From Ktedonospora formicarum (lineage in GTDB: Bacteria > Chloroflexota > Ktedonobacteria > Ktedonobacterales > Ktedonobacteraceae), in assembly GCF_016587355.1 (NCBI RefSeq), contig NZ_BNJF01000004.1, positions 620,001 to 684,000 on the forward strand: a DNA stretch of 64,000 nucleotides, in the 5' to 3' direction. The notes under the pieces were generated by a model. The model saw only the letters and a program-made list of their open reading frames with translations. It ran no database searches and had not been told where the DNA came from. A program made the translations under genes and the position numbers. Of the stretch, positions 1-8,674 are shown one piece after another (the stretch's first letter is position 1; the number at the start of each line of letters is the position of its first letter).

Positions 1-824
1 GGCAGGGCGTGCCGACGGGTGTGCGTTCGCCCGTAGACGTAGGCTCCGGCATACAGCGGGCTATGCAATACATCTAACACTCGGCCATGACAGAGTGGCA
101 CCCACTCCAACTCACCAGAACGGACACCGCCCCAGTGCCGGGTAGGGAAGCGCAACTGATGTTTGGCGAAGTAGCTTACCACGGCCAGCGCCGATTGATG
201 CTGCTCAAAGAGGGTGAACACCAAACGGATGGCTCCCTGAACCGCCTCATCGGGATCAAGGACCACATGGCCCACCGGGTCATAGATGAGTCCGCTCGGC
301 AGGCGGAAGCGCAGCTTCCCTTGTTCGGCTTTGGTCAGCTTGCCACCCTGCAAGCGCTGATGCAGCCAATGCAGTTCTGCTTCGCTCATGGTCCCCTTGA
401 AGCCCAACAGGAGGCGGTCATTGTACAAGCCGGGATCGTAGACGCCCTCCTCGTCAATGACCAGAGTATCAGTGAGGGCACAGATCTCCAGCAGGCGATA
501 CCAATCACTGCATGAGCGGGCCAAGCGCGAGACTTCCAAACTCAGAACTGCTCCTACATGGCCCAGCCCGACTTCAGCCACCAGCAATTGAAAACCGTCG
601 CGCCCAATGGTCGAGGAACCGGATTGACCTTGATCCTGGTCAATCACTTCGATGCCTGCCTGTTCCCAGCCCAACTCGTGCGCGCGCTTGACCAGGTCAT
701 ATTGGCGTGTGGTACTGCCGATATTCTCGCGAACTTGCAGCAGTGTCGATTGGCGCACATAGATCACCGCTTGTCTGCTGAGATGATCAGGACGGATTTT
801 GAGGGTGTGCTGCTGGATCGGCAT
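1..824 (-). CDS. Large serine recombinase, N-terminal part (runs off left edge)
   Basis: A site-specific DNA recombinase of the large serine type, which would cut and rejoin DNA through a serine-DNA link to move its element. About 274 codons are visible. The catalytic serine lies in YVRQST (about residue 26), followed by the resolvase-fold blocks DQDQGQSG and EVSRLARSCSDWYRLL. The recombinase domain begins near YDPVGHVVLDPDEAV and continues to SPLYAGAYVYGR at the window edge. The start ATG (822-824) has an AGAGGAGG ribosome site about 7 nt upstream. Two small genes precede it on the same strand with overlapping ends, so the three form one operon. It is a relative, not a copy, of the recombinase at 1564-3664. 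The C-terminal zinc ribbon lies outside the window. Confidence 0.85.
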   Translation of the reverse strand, partial: MPIQQHTLKIRPDHLSRQAVIYVRQSTLLQVRENIGSTTRQYDLVKRAHELGWEQAGIEVIDQDQGQSGSSTIGRDGFQLLVAEVGLGHVGAVLSLEVSRLARSCSDWYRLLEICALTDTLVIDEEGVYDPGLYNDRLLLGFKGTMSEAELHWLHQRLQGGKLTKAEQGKLRFRLPSGLIYDPVGHVVLDPDEAVQGAIRLVFTLFEQHQSALAVVSYFAKHQLRFPTRHWGGVRSGELEWVPLCHGRVLDVLHSPLYAGAYVYGRTHTRRHAL

Positions 825-1044
825 AGCACGCCTCCTCTCTTTCACACTGGCTAGCAGGACGCGTTACGACTGCATTCAAAGCTAATTGTGCTAAGAGGCC
901 AATGACGCGGATTTGCAGGTCAGAAGAGAGGTGAGCCCAGATGTGGACCAACGCGCTCTGCTCCTGATCAGAAGAGGGAAGTGGGGCCATGCAGCGACCT
1001 CCTTGCTGTGCCCAAACCACAAGACAGGCAGATGGCTCTATCAT
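787..1044 (-). CDS. Small recombinase-operon protein, unrecognised
   Basis: An 85-residue protein between the upstream small gene and the serine recombinase. Its ATG overlaps the stop of the upstream gene as ATGA, and its own 3' end overlaps the recombinase start by 38 nt, which suggests translational coupling. The middle (SALVHIWAHLSSDLQIRVIGLLAQLALNAVV) is hydrophobic and helical-looking. The C-terminus, inside the overlap, is poor in recognisable structure. Small proteins in this position are common in serine-recombinase elements, but I do not recognise the family and assign no function. The arrangement, more than the sequence, supports it as a gene. Confidence 0.5.
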   Translation of the reverse strand: MIEPSACLVVWAQQGGRCMAPLPSSDQEQSALVHIWAHLSSDLQIRVIGLLAQLALNAVVTRPASQCEREEACYADPAAHPQNPS

Positions 1045-1292
1045 ATCTCATGGGCTCCTTTCTGCTGCCTGACCCATTGCGCGATCTGCCACAAGCCCTC
1101 AATCGAGAGCAACGGGGGGTCAACTGTACTGAGATCAGGATCAACTGGCCCTGCGTAGTCGGTCAAGCTGGCTGCGATGGCCCCGTGATAGCCGTCGGGC
1201 ATGCGAATGATGAGGTCAGGATCTGGCCCGCGTCGCACGCGGACGAGCTGGACGCGCTGCCCGTGCAGAGGGTGGTGAGGATGGGTTACCAT
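1041..1292 (-). CDS. Small recombinase-associated protein (DUF5372-like)
   Basis: First gene of the leftmost serine-recombinase operon. The core VTHPHHPLHGQRVQLVRVRRGPDPDLIIRMPDGYHGAIAASLTDY matches a small beta-rich family I recall as DUF5372 (Y4bD/Y4pK-like), usually found beside IS-type recombinases; the name is from memory. I chose the ATG just before VTHPHHP. The frame stays open to 1409, but beyond about 1333 the DNA belongs to the group II intron reverse transcriptase, so those extra codons are unlikely to be native. The stop overlaps the next gene as ATGA. Role unknown; probably an accessory to recombination. Confidence 0.6.
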   Translation of the reverse strand: MVTHPHHPLHGQRVQLVRVRRGPDPDLIIRMPDGYHGAIAASLTDYAGPVDPDLSTVDPPLLSIEGLWQIAQWVRQQKGAHEI

Positions 1293-1333
1293 TACCCATT
1301 CCACAGATCCTTTGGTAAAGGGGGTGGTGTGCT

Positions 1334-1546
1334 GTGAATATGCCCTGTATGCTCGACAGGGCCATGCAAGCCTTGTATCTGCTCGCAGTCGATCCCATCT
1401 CGGAAACACGTGGGGACTTTAACTCCTACGGTTTCCGAAAAGAACGATCAACAGCAGATGCCATCGAACAAGCTTTTGTGGCACTCAGCCGCAAGAACTC
1501 GGCAGAGTGGGTACTCGAAGGAGACATGAAAGCCTGCTTTGATCAT
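1334..1546 (+). pseudogene. ltrA: Group II intron reverse transcriptase, piece 1
   Basis: Encodes the finger/palm start of a group II intron reverse transcriptase: IPCMLDRAMQALYLLAVDPISETRG, then FNSYGFRKERSTADAIEQAFVALSRK and WVLEGDMKACFD, which carries the first catalytic Asp region. The RPLGIP block that should precede it is cut off at the junction with the left recombinase element. The frame breaks right after ACFD, where the second recombinase element begins, and resumes at 4059. A short artificial tail ends at 1555. It cannot make an active enzyme alone. Confidence 0.85.
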
Positions 1547-1563
1547 ACATCTTGATACTCCTC

Positions 1564-3664
1564 TCAAAAATGGAGCGTCTTGAGCGTTCCCTTGGTAAGC
1601 TGGGCGAACCCTTCGAGCGTGCTGGGCTTGTCAGGAAACAGATACAGATGCGTGGTTGCTTCTCTGGTGATCTGGATCGTGCCATTGTGAATGCGATCAT
1701 AGATCCAGTGGGGAGTGATGTCAAGCCTCTCTGCCAGTTGTGAGATGGTAAGAGCCCCCTCGATATGGCGCAGATGGGACTGACTACGCACCCGAAATTG
1801 TCTGTGCTTCAAGCGCATGCCTCGAACGGTACTTGGCAACACAAAGGGCTGCATCGGCGAACGAAAACCCTGGGCGGTCAGCTTCTGCGCAATCTCCTCA
1901 TCTGTCTGCCCTTGCACGCTCCACTCAAGAGAGAGGCGTTCCATGTCTTGCGCTCCGACCAGATCTTTGAGGGATCCCACTGCAACCGGAATGTTCAGCG
2001 TCGTCGTTTCTCCACCTCGCCAGACGATGCGTGCGTGAACCGTTTCTGGAAGAGGCCGATGGATCACCACCTTGTCAATGAGGCAGCGCAACAGTGCCTT
2101 TTTCTGCCGCTGTGCCACGTCCCCTTGCCGCCAGAGTCTGGGCAGATGTTGCCCAATGGCTTGAAACAGCTCCTTCTGCTCCTGGCTCAAAGAGGACAAA
2201 GCGTTCACTTGAGCGGGCGATGGTGTTCCAGTTTCCTCAGCTCGCTTGAGTTCCGCGAGCGCCATCTCCCATCGCCTTTCGAACTCTGCGGCGACCAACC
2301 GATTCTCTGGGTCGACGTGCAAGAACTGTCGCTCGGCAAGGGTGGCTTGGTACCCGAGACGTTCCAGATGCTGCTGGTGGGCATGCAAGATCTGCGCAGT
2401 CGCCTCCTGTTGCGTGGCGACCGCACGTGTATACACATCCAGTTCGACAGGGGAGAGCGCTTGGAAGAAGGCTTCTACCACCTGCACGTCCACGGGATCT
2501 GCCGCAATATCCTGGCAGACGGGAACGCCGTACTTTTGGCGCAGAAAGTTGCACAGATACCGTGTTCCGCCTTTGTATTGCACCACCATCTTGTGCCCGC
2601 ATTCTCCACAATACACAATGCCATGCAAGAGCGCGGCCCCATCCCGGGGAACACCACGGGTCTTGTTGCGATCATACTCGGCGTAATTGTCCAGGAGCAT
2701 GGCCTGAATGCGTTCGAAGAGGTCCCAACTGATGTAGGCAGGGTAGACCCCCTTGACGCAGATCCTCCACTCCGAGACGGGCAGGCGAATGGTTTTGGCT
2801 CGACGGGTCGTCCGATCTGTCCGCAGGGTACGCGTCCGCCCGTAGACAAAGGCGCCAGCGTAGGCGGGATTTTTGAGGATCTCGAGAATGGCTGCTCCCG
2901 TGGGGCGTTTCCAGATCACGTCTCCAAAGCGATCACGTCGCGGCAGTTGGAGGGCATGCTCGTTGAGAAAGTGGAGCACTCGGCTGGCGGATCGCAAACG
3001 CACAAAAGAGGCAAAGATGAGATCGATGCGATCTTGAATCTCGCGGTTGGGGGCTTTGTGTACCTGGCCCGCCACATCACGCACCAGTCCAATGGGCAAG
3101 GGGAGAGCCAATTCTCCCCGCTGGGCCTTGTTGAGGAGTCCAGCTGTCATGCGGGCACGGATCGTGTGCAATTCGAATTCCGAGAGTTGCCCCTTGAGTC
3201 CGAGCAACAAGCGTCCATTGGTCGTAGCAGGGTCGTAGATGCCGTCATGATCAGCGATGAGACAGCCTCGATAACCGCAGACATCCAGCAGCGGATACCA
3301 ATCGGAGCAGTTGCGTGAAAGACGCGTGACTTCGGTCGAGAGAATGGTCCCTACCTGTCCCAACGTCACTTTGGTGACGAGTTCGTGCGCACCCGGTGCG
3401 TTGGTGCGCCGAGGCTCCCGTGATACCCAAATCCGCATCAATGATCTCAATCTCCTCGGGAGGCCATCCCAGGCTCCGAGCCCGCTGCTGGAGGGCATAT
3501 TGCAGACGTAAGCTCTCCTGATTGGTGAGCACTTGATGCAGCGTCGACTGCCGGATGTAGACCAGGGCTTTCTTTTGCAGATGGAGCGGGGTGACCAACT
3601 CGGATGTGTACTTCATGGGCATCTGCATGCTCACTGGGGTCATTGTGCTTACGGACGTACTCAT
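1564..3664 (-). pseudogene. Large serine recombinase with one frameshift
   Basis: Nearly complete serine recombinase of about 700 codons. The N-terminal part (from ATG 3664) has the catalytic motif YIRQST and IDADLGITGASAHQRTG. The frame then shifts by one nucleotide near 3405-3412, where one extra G gives ACCGGGTGC instead of ACCGGTGC. It continues as AHELVTKVTLGQVGTILSTEVTRLSRNCSDWYPLL, the recombinase domain (ILKNPAYAGAFVYGR), the zinc ribbon (IVYCGECGHKM...YLCNF...VPVC) and a long coiled region. A HTH-like end follows (TISQLAERLDITPHWIYDRIHNG). Unless the extra G is a sequencing error, the protein is inactive. It sits inside the group II intron protein gene, on the opposite strand. Confidence 0.8.
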
Positions 3665-3984
3665 ACAGCACCTCCTGAAGAATCAAGGAGAGATCGTCCT
3701 GGATGCACTGCTGCCCCTGGGCAGGCAGGCGCATCCAGAGATGAGAGGGAAGAATGGATGCAATCACGTAGGGCCTCGCAATCCTCGGCCACACGCAACA
3801 GATCGGTGAGACTCTCAGCAGTCAGTTTACTCAAACCTGGTGACCGAGATGGAGCCAGTGTAGTGCATGCCAGAGGAAGGCACAAGAGCATCCCATCGCG
3901 ATAGGCCACGAAGACGTGCCCATCCTCGTGAAGGGATGAGATGATGGAAACCAGGCTGAAACGGCGTCCGAACAAGGGATGCAT
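3661..3984 (-). CDS. Recombinase-associated small protein (DUF5372-like N-terminus)
   Basis: Lies directly upstream of the second serine recombinase, its stop overlapping that gene's start (ATGA). The first 50 residues (MHPLFGRRFSLVSIISSLHEDGHVFVAYRDGMLLCLPLACTTL) match the same small beta family as the 1041-1292 gene (HPLHGQRVQLV...DLIIRMPDG). The remaining 55 residues (SKLTAESLTDLLRVAEDCEALRDCIHS...) may stand in for the separate middle gene of the left element, i.e. a fusion. Similar coding continues upstream of the ATG (EIEVIDP), so a non-ATG start further up is possible. Function unknown; inferred accessory of the recombinase. Confidence 0.5.
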   Translation of the reverse strand: MHPLFGRRFSLVSIISSLHEDGHVFVAYRDGMLLCLPLACTTLAPSRSPGLSKLTAESLTDLLRVAEDCEALRDCIHSSLSSLDAPACPGAAVHPGRSLLDSSGGAV

Positions 3985-4058
3985 GGGATCGATGACCTCA
4001 ATCTCTCTCAGGGTTGAGTGATCTGGGTTCTTGAACCGGGTATTGAGTTGTGCGATCG

Positions 4059-4225
4059 TTTGACCGGATCAACCATGACTGGCTTTTAGCTCATATCCCG
4101 ATGGAGAAGGGCATTCTTCGGAAATGGCTCAAAGCGGGGTACATTGACAAATACGTGCTCTATGCAACAGAAGAAGGAACCCCACAAGGCGGCATCTGCA
4201 CGCCTCTTACAATGTTGCCAAAAAG
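4059..4225 (+). pseudogene. ltrA: Group II intron reverse transcriptase, piece 2
   Basis: Continues the broken reverse transcriptase: FDRINHDWLLAHIPMEKGILRKWLKAGYIDKYVLYATEEGTPQGGICTPL. The EGTPQGG block, which contacts template and dNTP, is intact. The text after ICTPL fits a small deletion in the normal PLLANVA block (CCTCTTACAATGTTGCC). The third recombinase element follows. The catalytic YADD/FADD box is on piece 3. Confidence 0.8.
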
Positions 4226-4364
4226 GTTCTGAGTTTCGTGTATCAGAGAGCGATCCCGCGAGCTCAGCTGTGCGCAGCCTATGGAGATGGCTTTCATGGC
4301 GCACCCCTTGATTGCAACGGGCATCAAGCTGAAGATACGGGCACGCGCGATCTAGGAGCTCATC

Positions 4365-4565
4365 ATGACCAAACGCGCTCGCAAGCAACCGATGACGTTG
4401 GAGGTGCAGGTCCTGTTTGAACCCAACCGCGAAGAACACCAGGTGCTGCATACAGCCTACGCCTTCCTCCTTCCCAGCGCGAGGCGACGACGGCTGACGC
4501 CTGCGAGAATCGAGGCGATCTCATCTGAAACCCAGGGGCAGGTGGGAGAAAGGAAACGTTCATGA
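4365..4565 (+). CDS. Small protein ahead of serine recombinase 3
   Basis: A 66-residue basic protein (MTKRARKQPMTLEVQVLFEPNREEHQVLHTAYAFLLPSARRRRLTP...). TAGGAG stands 6 nt before the ATG, and its stop overlaps the recombinase start by 4 nt (ATGA). The EVQVLFEPNREEHQVLHTAYAFLLP core looks like a genuine small fold and the position matches accessory genes in the other two recombinase elements. I do not recognise a named family. Probably co-translated with the recombinase. Confidence 0.6.
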   Translation: MTKRARKQPMTLEVQVLFEPNREEHQVLHTAYAFLLPSARRRRLTPARIEAISSETQGQVGERKRS

Positions 4566-6289
4566 ACGATCTACAAGTGGCGATCTATGCTCGTGTGTCC
4601 TCCGAGCAGCAAAGCGAGACCAAGACCATTGACAGCCAGGTGAGCGAACTGCGTGCTTATGTCAGTACCCTAGGCTTGTCGCTTCCCAGAGAACATGAGT
4701 TTATCGACAATGGGTACAGTGGCGCGACGCTGATTCGCCCAGCCTTGGAGCAACTCCGCGATGTGGCCGCTGCTGGAGGGATTGACCGGCTCTATGTGCT
4801 CTGCCCCGATCGCTTCGCCCGCAACTATGCCCATCAGGTGCTCCTGCTTGAAGAGTTTCTCCGCGCGGGGGTCGAGGTGAATTTTCTCAATCGAGAAGTT
4901 GGGCAGACACCGGAAGATCAACTTTTGTTACAGGTGCAAGGCATGATTTCCGAATACGAGCGAGCGAAAATCATGGAACGCAGTCGCCGTGGCAAGCGGC
5001 ACGCGGCACAGGCAGGCATGGTCAGCGTTTTGAGTGGAGCGCCCTATGGCTATCGGTACATCGGCAAGCATGAGGGGGCCGGCGAAGCGCGGTTCGATAT
5101 CCTGTTGGAAGAAGCGCGTGTCGTCCGTCAGGTCTTCGCCTGGGTCGGACACGATCGCTGTTCCATTGGTGAGGTCTGTCGTCGGCTAACCGCAGCCAAA
5201 GAGCAGACGAGAACCGGCAAAACGGTCTGGGATCGCGCGACGGTCTGGGATATGCTCAAAAATCCAGCCTACAAAGGGATGGCCGCCTTTGGCAAAACGA
5301 GCGTTGAGCCACTGCGACCACGCTTACGCGCACAACGGGGACGCCCCATGCAACCCAAACGTGCTGTGAGCACCCAGGATGTTCCGCGTGAGCAGTGGTT
5401 GAGTATTCCCGTTCCGGCTCTGGTGAGTGAGGAACTCTTTGAAAGCGTTCAGGAGCAACTGCAAGAAAATCGACAACGTGCTCGTATTGGAGAGCGCGGG
5501 GCTCGCTACTTGTTGCAGGGGTTGCTTGTCTGTGGATGTTGCGGATATGCTTATTACGGCAAGCCAATTAGCCCAAGCGCGCGGAAAGGGCATCCGCGCA
5601 GCTATGCCTATTACCGTTGTATTGGTTCGGATGCCTATCGCTTCGGAGGCGTGCGGCTGTGCTGGAACAAGCAACTGCGCACAGACCTGGTCGATGAAGC
5701 TGTGTGGCAAGAAGTGTGCCAACTGCTTGAGGATCCTGCACGATTGGAACACGAATATCGACAGCAACTGCAGACAGCGGATATGGCTCCAGAATTGAAA
5801 GGGCTCCAAACGAGCCTGGGGCGGTTGCGACAAGGGATTGCTCGCTTGATTGATAGTTATGCCGAAGGCATCATTGACAAAGCCGAATTTGATCCCAGGA
5901 TCACACGGATGCGTGAACGGGTCAGACAACTCGAAGCGCATATTCGACAGATTCAGGATCAGGAGAGTCTTGAGCAAGAGCTGCAATTGATCATTGGGCG
6001 GTTAGAAACTTTTGCCACGAAGGTGAGTGAAGGGCTGTCTCAAGCAGATTGGCTCACGCGTCGGGAGATGATCCGCACGCTGGTGAAACGCGTCGAAATT
6101 CATGAGGAACAGGTGAACGTGATTTTTCGGATTGATCCGACTCCTCCATCAAACCTATCAGGTGCTCGTACCCAAAGTTTGCAACATTGTAGGAGGCGTG
6201 TGTTCACCAGTTCTCGCAAATATGACCTTGGACGGACTAGAGAAAAAGCTACGGGAGCACTTCCCAAAGCCAGATCGCAGAAGCAGTAA
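4562..6289 (+). CDS. Large serine recombinase, intact
   Basis: A 575-residue site-specific serine recombinase in one open frame. The resolvase domain has IYARVSSEQQ (catalytic Ser about residue 13), DNGYSGATLIRPALEQL and LYVLCPDRFARNYAHQVLLLEEF, then EYERAKIMERSRRGKRHAAQAG. The recombinase domain covers GAPYGYRYI to MLKNPAYKGMAAFG. The zinc ribbon is LLVCGCCGYAYYG...YYRCIG...RLCWNKQL, and the coiled-coil tail runs over about residues 400-510. The last ~30 codons (after FRIDPTPPSNLSGARTQSLQHC) overlap the junction with the intron fragment and may be partly non-native. It is the only recombinase of the three that could be active as read, so this element may still move. Confidence 0.85.
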   Translation: MNDLQVAIYARVSSEQQSETKTIDSQVSELRAYVSTLGLSLPREHEFIDNGYSGATLIRPALEQLRDVAAAGGIDRLYVLCPDRFARNYAHQVLLLEEFLRAGVEVNFLNREVGQTPEDQLLLQVQGMISEYERAKIMERSRRGKRHAAQAGMVSVLSGAPYGYRYIGKHEGAGEARFDILLEEARVVRQVFAWVGHDRCSIGEVCRRLTAAKEQTRTGKTVWDRATVWDMLKNPAYKGMAAFGKTSVEPLRPRLRAQRGRPMQPKRAVSTQDVPREQWLSIPVPALVSEELFESVQEQLQENRQRARIGERGARYLLQGLLVCGCCGYAYYGKPISPSARKGHPRSYAYYRCIGSDAYRFGGVRLCWNKQLRTDLVDEAVWQEVCQLLEDPARLEHEYRQQLQTADMAPELKGLQTSLGRLRQGIARLIDSYAEGIIDKAEFDPRITRMRERVRQLEAHIRQIQDQESLEQELQLIIGRLETFATKVSEGLSQADWLTRREMIRTLVKRVEIHEEQVNVIFRIDPTPPSNLSGARTQSLQHCRRRVFTSSRKYDLGRTREKATGALPKARSQKQ

Positions 6290-7199
6290 AGAGAAAGTCA
6301 ACTTTGTCCGTTTTGCGGATGACTTTATCGTCACTGGAAAGTCCAAAGAGGTCCTAGAATGCGAGGTAAAACCTCTCATCGAAATATTCATGAGAGAGCG
6401 AGGACTGGAATTATCACCAGAGAAAACTCTCATCACGCATATTGAGGATGGTTTCGACTTTCTTGGGCAACATCTCCGTAAATACAACGGGAAACTGCTC
6501 ATCAAGCCTTCCCGAAAGAACGTTCACACCTTTCTAGAGGGCATCCGAGAGGTTGTGAAAGAAAACAAGCAGGCCGCTGCAGGCAATCTCATTGCCCAAC
6601 TCAATCCCAAGATTCGAGGATGGGCAAACTACCACCGACATGTGGTCAGCAAAGAAATCTTCTCAAAGGTAGATCACGCTATCTTTTGCACCCTGTGGCA
6701 ATGTGCCAAAAGGAGACACCCAAAGAAACCTATCAAATGGATAAAGAAGAAATACTTCACCTCCATCGAAGGGCAAAATTGGGTGTTTCATGGCGAAATC
6801 CTTGGACAAAAAGGGGCCATTCAGCCCATTCGACTGTTTAAGGCAAAAAGTATCGTCATTGAACGACATACGAAAATCCGGAGTGAAGCGAATCCGTATG
6901 ATCCCCAATGGGAGGCGTACTATGAAAAACGTCTCGATGTGAAAATGGCGCATAACCTCAAAGGGAAACGGCAACTTCTCCATCTCTGGAAACAACAAGG
7001 TGGTCTCTGCCTACTCTGCAACCGAAAAATCACCAAACTGACAGGATGGCACAGCCATCATATCATCTGGCGAAGCTTAGGCGGCAGGGATCAAGCAGAT
7101 AATCGTGTACTCCTCCATCCCGATTGTCATGAACGGCTTCATCGCCAAGGGTTAACCGTCTCGAAACCGCGTCCCTCACGGGGCGTTAGAAAGGCTTGA
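6190..7199 (+). pseudogene. ltrA: Group II intron reverse transcriptase/maturase, piece 3 with HNH
   Basis: C-terminal two-thirds of the intron protein: GGVCSPVLANMTLDGLEKKLREHF, the catalytic FVRFADDFIV box, and the thumb/maturase X domain (LIAQLNPKIRGWANYHRHVVSKEIFSKVDHAIFCTLWQCAKRRHP). It ends in an HNH endonuclease (CLLCNRKI...HSHHIIWRSLGGRDQADNRVLLHPDCHERLH). The frame is open upstream to 6132, but those codons belong to the recombinase element. No start codon of its own is expected. The stop overlaps intron domain V, as is common in compact group II introns. Confidence 0.85.
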
Positions 7200-7270
7200 G
7201 CTAGCATGCGTGGAAACACGCTCGTGCAGTTCTTAGAGGGCTTGAGGGCGGCAACGCCCTCCGGCTACTC
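7198..7270 (+). ncRNA. Group II intron domains V and VI
   Basis: Positions 7198-7232 have the shape of the catalytic domain V hairpin: GAGC at the 5' end, GTTC at the 3' end, a GGAAAC-type tip and an internal two-base bulge. About 35 nt long, it overlaps the TGA of the intron protein. Positions 7235-7270 form a second hairpin (GAGGGC...GCCCTC with a GGCAAC tip) that fits domain VI, ending in CTAC. This shows that the broken protein gene belonged to a true group II intron. Confidence 0.75.
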
Positions 7271-8039
7271 GGCGAGCGGATGGAAAAGGATCTTTCTTGA
7301 TACCTCGCCAGCCGCCTATTCCACAACTTCACCCCTCTTTCGTGTGTGAAGGAGGCAAGAAATGTGTGTCTTTCTCAATTGAGGTAAGCGAAGCTTGCGA
7401 ATGCTGCAAAAAGGAGCATAGCCTTTGGGCCGAAGAGCAGCTTGAATGCCTTTGCGCACGTTTCGGTATGCTCTTTATTGTAGTATTCACAAACTCTGGT
7501 CACCTCAATTGAGGAAGACCCAGGATGTTACGGCGAGGTGTCCTTAACTTAATGCCTATGCGGGTTCTTCGCTCCTGCTCCTACAAACGTCTTTGTGTTG
7601 TTTCTTATTGACATCATGAGAGATGGACACTCTCGATGGCACATGGGCTGTTGTTCATCGTGGAAGGGGAAAACACGTTTCAATACCTTCATCTGTGCAA
7701 GATTCCCGCGAAGGGTCTACCATCCAATCACAATGGTAGACCCTTTGAAGAATTTCTATTTACGAGGAAGAGTCCACCAACACACACAAACAATGGTAGA
7801 CTCTTTGAAAGGTCTACCATCTTATCAAGACTGCTTTCTTGAAGTGTTACACACCAGAGGCTTCAAGCAGTAACAGGATCTAAAAGGTTAATCGATTTCA
7901 CGAAAGCCGAGCAGCCTCACAGAATACCGCCGGCTTTAATGCGACAACCCATTGAGGGCAAAGAGCACTGCCTCTCTGCCCCTTGTCCTTTCTTACATCT
8001 TCTCTCCATCTAATGGTTCTTTCCTCCTCCCTACCACTT
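7271..8039. other. Gene-poor stretch with repeated inverted 10-mers
   Basis: No convincing gene. Short frames here (for example 7297-7512) lack ribosome sites and family signals. The notable content is an array of one 10-mer in alternating orientation: GGTCTACCAT at 7714 and 7811, ATGGTAGACC at 7733 and ATGGTAGACT at 7793, which can fold as two adjacent hairpins. Confidence 0.5.
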
Positions 8040-8350
8040 CACATAAGGCACCACCTTTGTGAGCCATTAGGAAGAAAGAATAGGCGTGGGCTCACCCATC
8101 CCTCCTTCCTACCATGCGCCCTAGATCGTGATCCCCAAGATCTCCGCCAGGTCGTAGGTCAATCGTTCTAGGTCCCTGGCAACTTCAGGCGACATCAGAT
8201 GACTAAAATCCCAGCACACCGTGTCTATTCATAGGCACGTCATACACATGTGAGAAGCGATGCTGAAACGATGCTTTTTGTCGCAGGGCATGAATGGCGA
8301 TACAGGCGTGACCTGTTCGCACAATGAGCACGAGGGAAAATACCTCTTTA
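8040..8350 (-). repeat. Dispersed 'ILGITI' repeat, copy 1
   Basis: First of six copies in the window. Read on the minus strand it ends with FSHLMSPEVARDLERLTYDLAEILGITI and a stop near 8122, then a loosely paired hairpin region (8070-8105). Upstream on the minus strand is a second conserved stretch (RQKASFQHRFSHVYDVPMN) in another frame. Conservation of the peptide with variable hairpin sequence suggests decayed members of a small gene family. Confidence 0.7.
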
Positions 8351-8596
8351 CAATTTATAAACTCTTCTTATGTGGGTCAACTCCACGTGTCTTGCAGCAC
8401 ATGAGTTTTCACGTCTTCCGCTCCTTGCTGCTTTCCACAACAGGCTATTTTCCCTTTCTCCTTTCGGTTCGAGGTGGGCTGGGTGACCCATGAATCTCTC
8501 AGAATTCATCCCGATTGCGTCGGGGATATGGTTGAGTGCGACACGGCGCACAAGGTTGCTGTCATCAGCCACAAAGAGAGAATAGCTGCTACAGGC

Positions 8597-8643
8597 TTGA
8601 GTTCCTGACTAGACTCTGCTACAATATATCAAAATATTTTGAT
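8597..8643 (+). promoter_or_regulatory. ars promoter and overlapping palindromic operator
   Basis: TTGAGT (8597-8602) and TACAAT (8620-8625) are spaced by 17 bp, a good housekeeping-type promoter. Immediately downstream lies the perfect 16-bp palindrome ATCAAAATATTTTGAT (8628-8643), followed by another half-site ATTTTGAT at 8651. ArsR-type repressors bind AT-rich palindromes in this position, so repressor binding would cover the transcription start. Confidence 0.7.
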
Positions 8644-8674
8644 GCAATGTATTTTGATAGAGATGAGGAGGGTC

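Larger units (their letters stand above)
1334..7270 (+). mobile_element. Group II intron remnant, interrupted twice
   Basis: Three collinear pieces of a group II intron-encoded protein (about 1334-1546, 4059-4225 and 6190-7199) plus the intron's 3' RNA domains (7198-7270) lie in order on the plus strand. They are separated by two unrelated serine-recombinase elements. A third recombinase element (1-1333) abuts the 5' end, so the intron's 5' RNA domains and the first part of the protein are missing. The central element is flanked on both sides by TTTGA (1538-1542 and 4059-4063). The rightmost break duplicates the GG(I/V)C(T/S)P codons, so pieces 2 and 3 may derive from slightly different intron copies. 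Confidence 0.8.

Noticed and set aside
1765..3318. 517-codon plus-strand open frame
   Set aside because: It is antisense to the serine recombinase at 1564-3664, whose motifs are unmistakable. The plus-strand translation has no family features or ribosome site.
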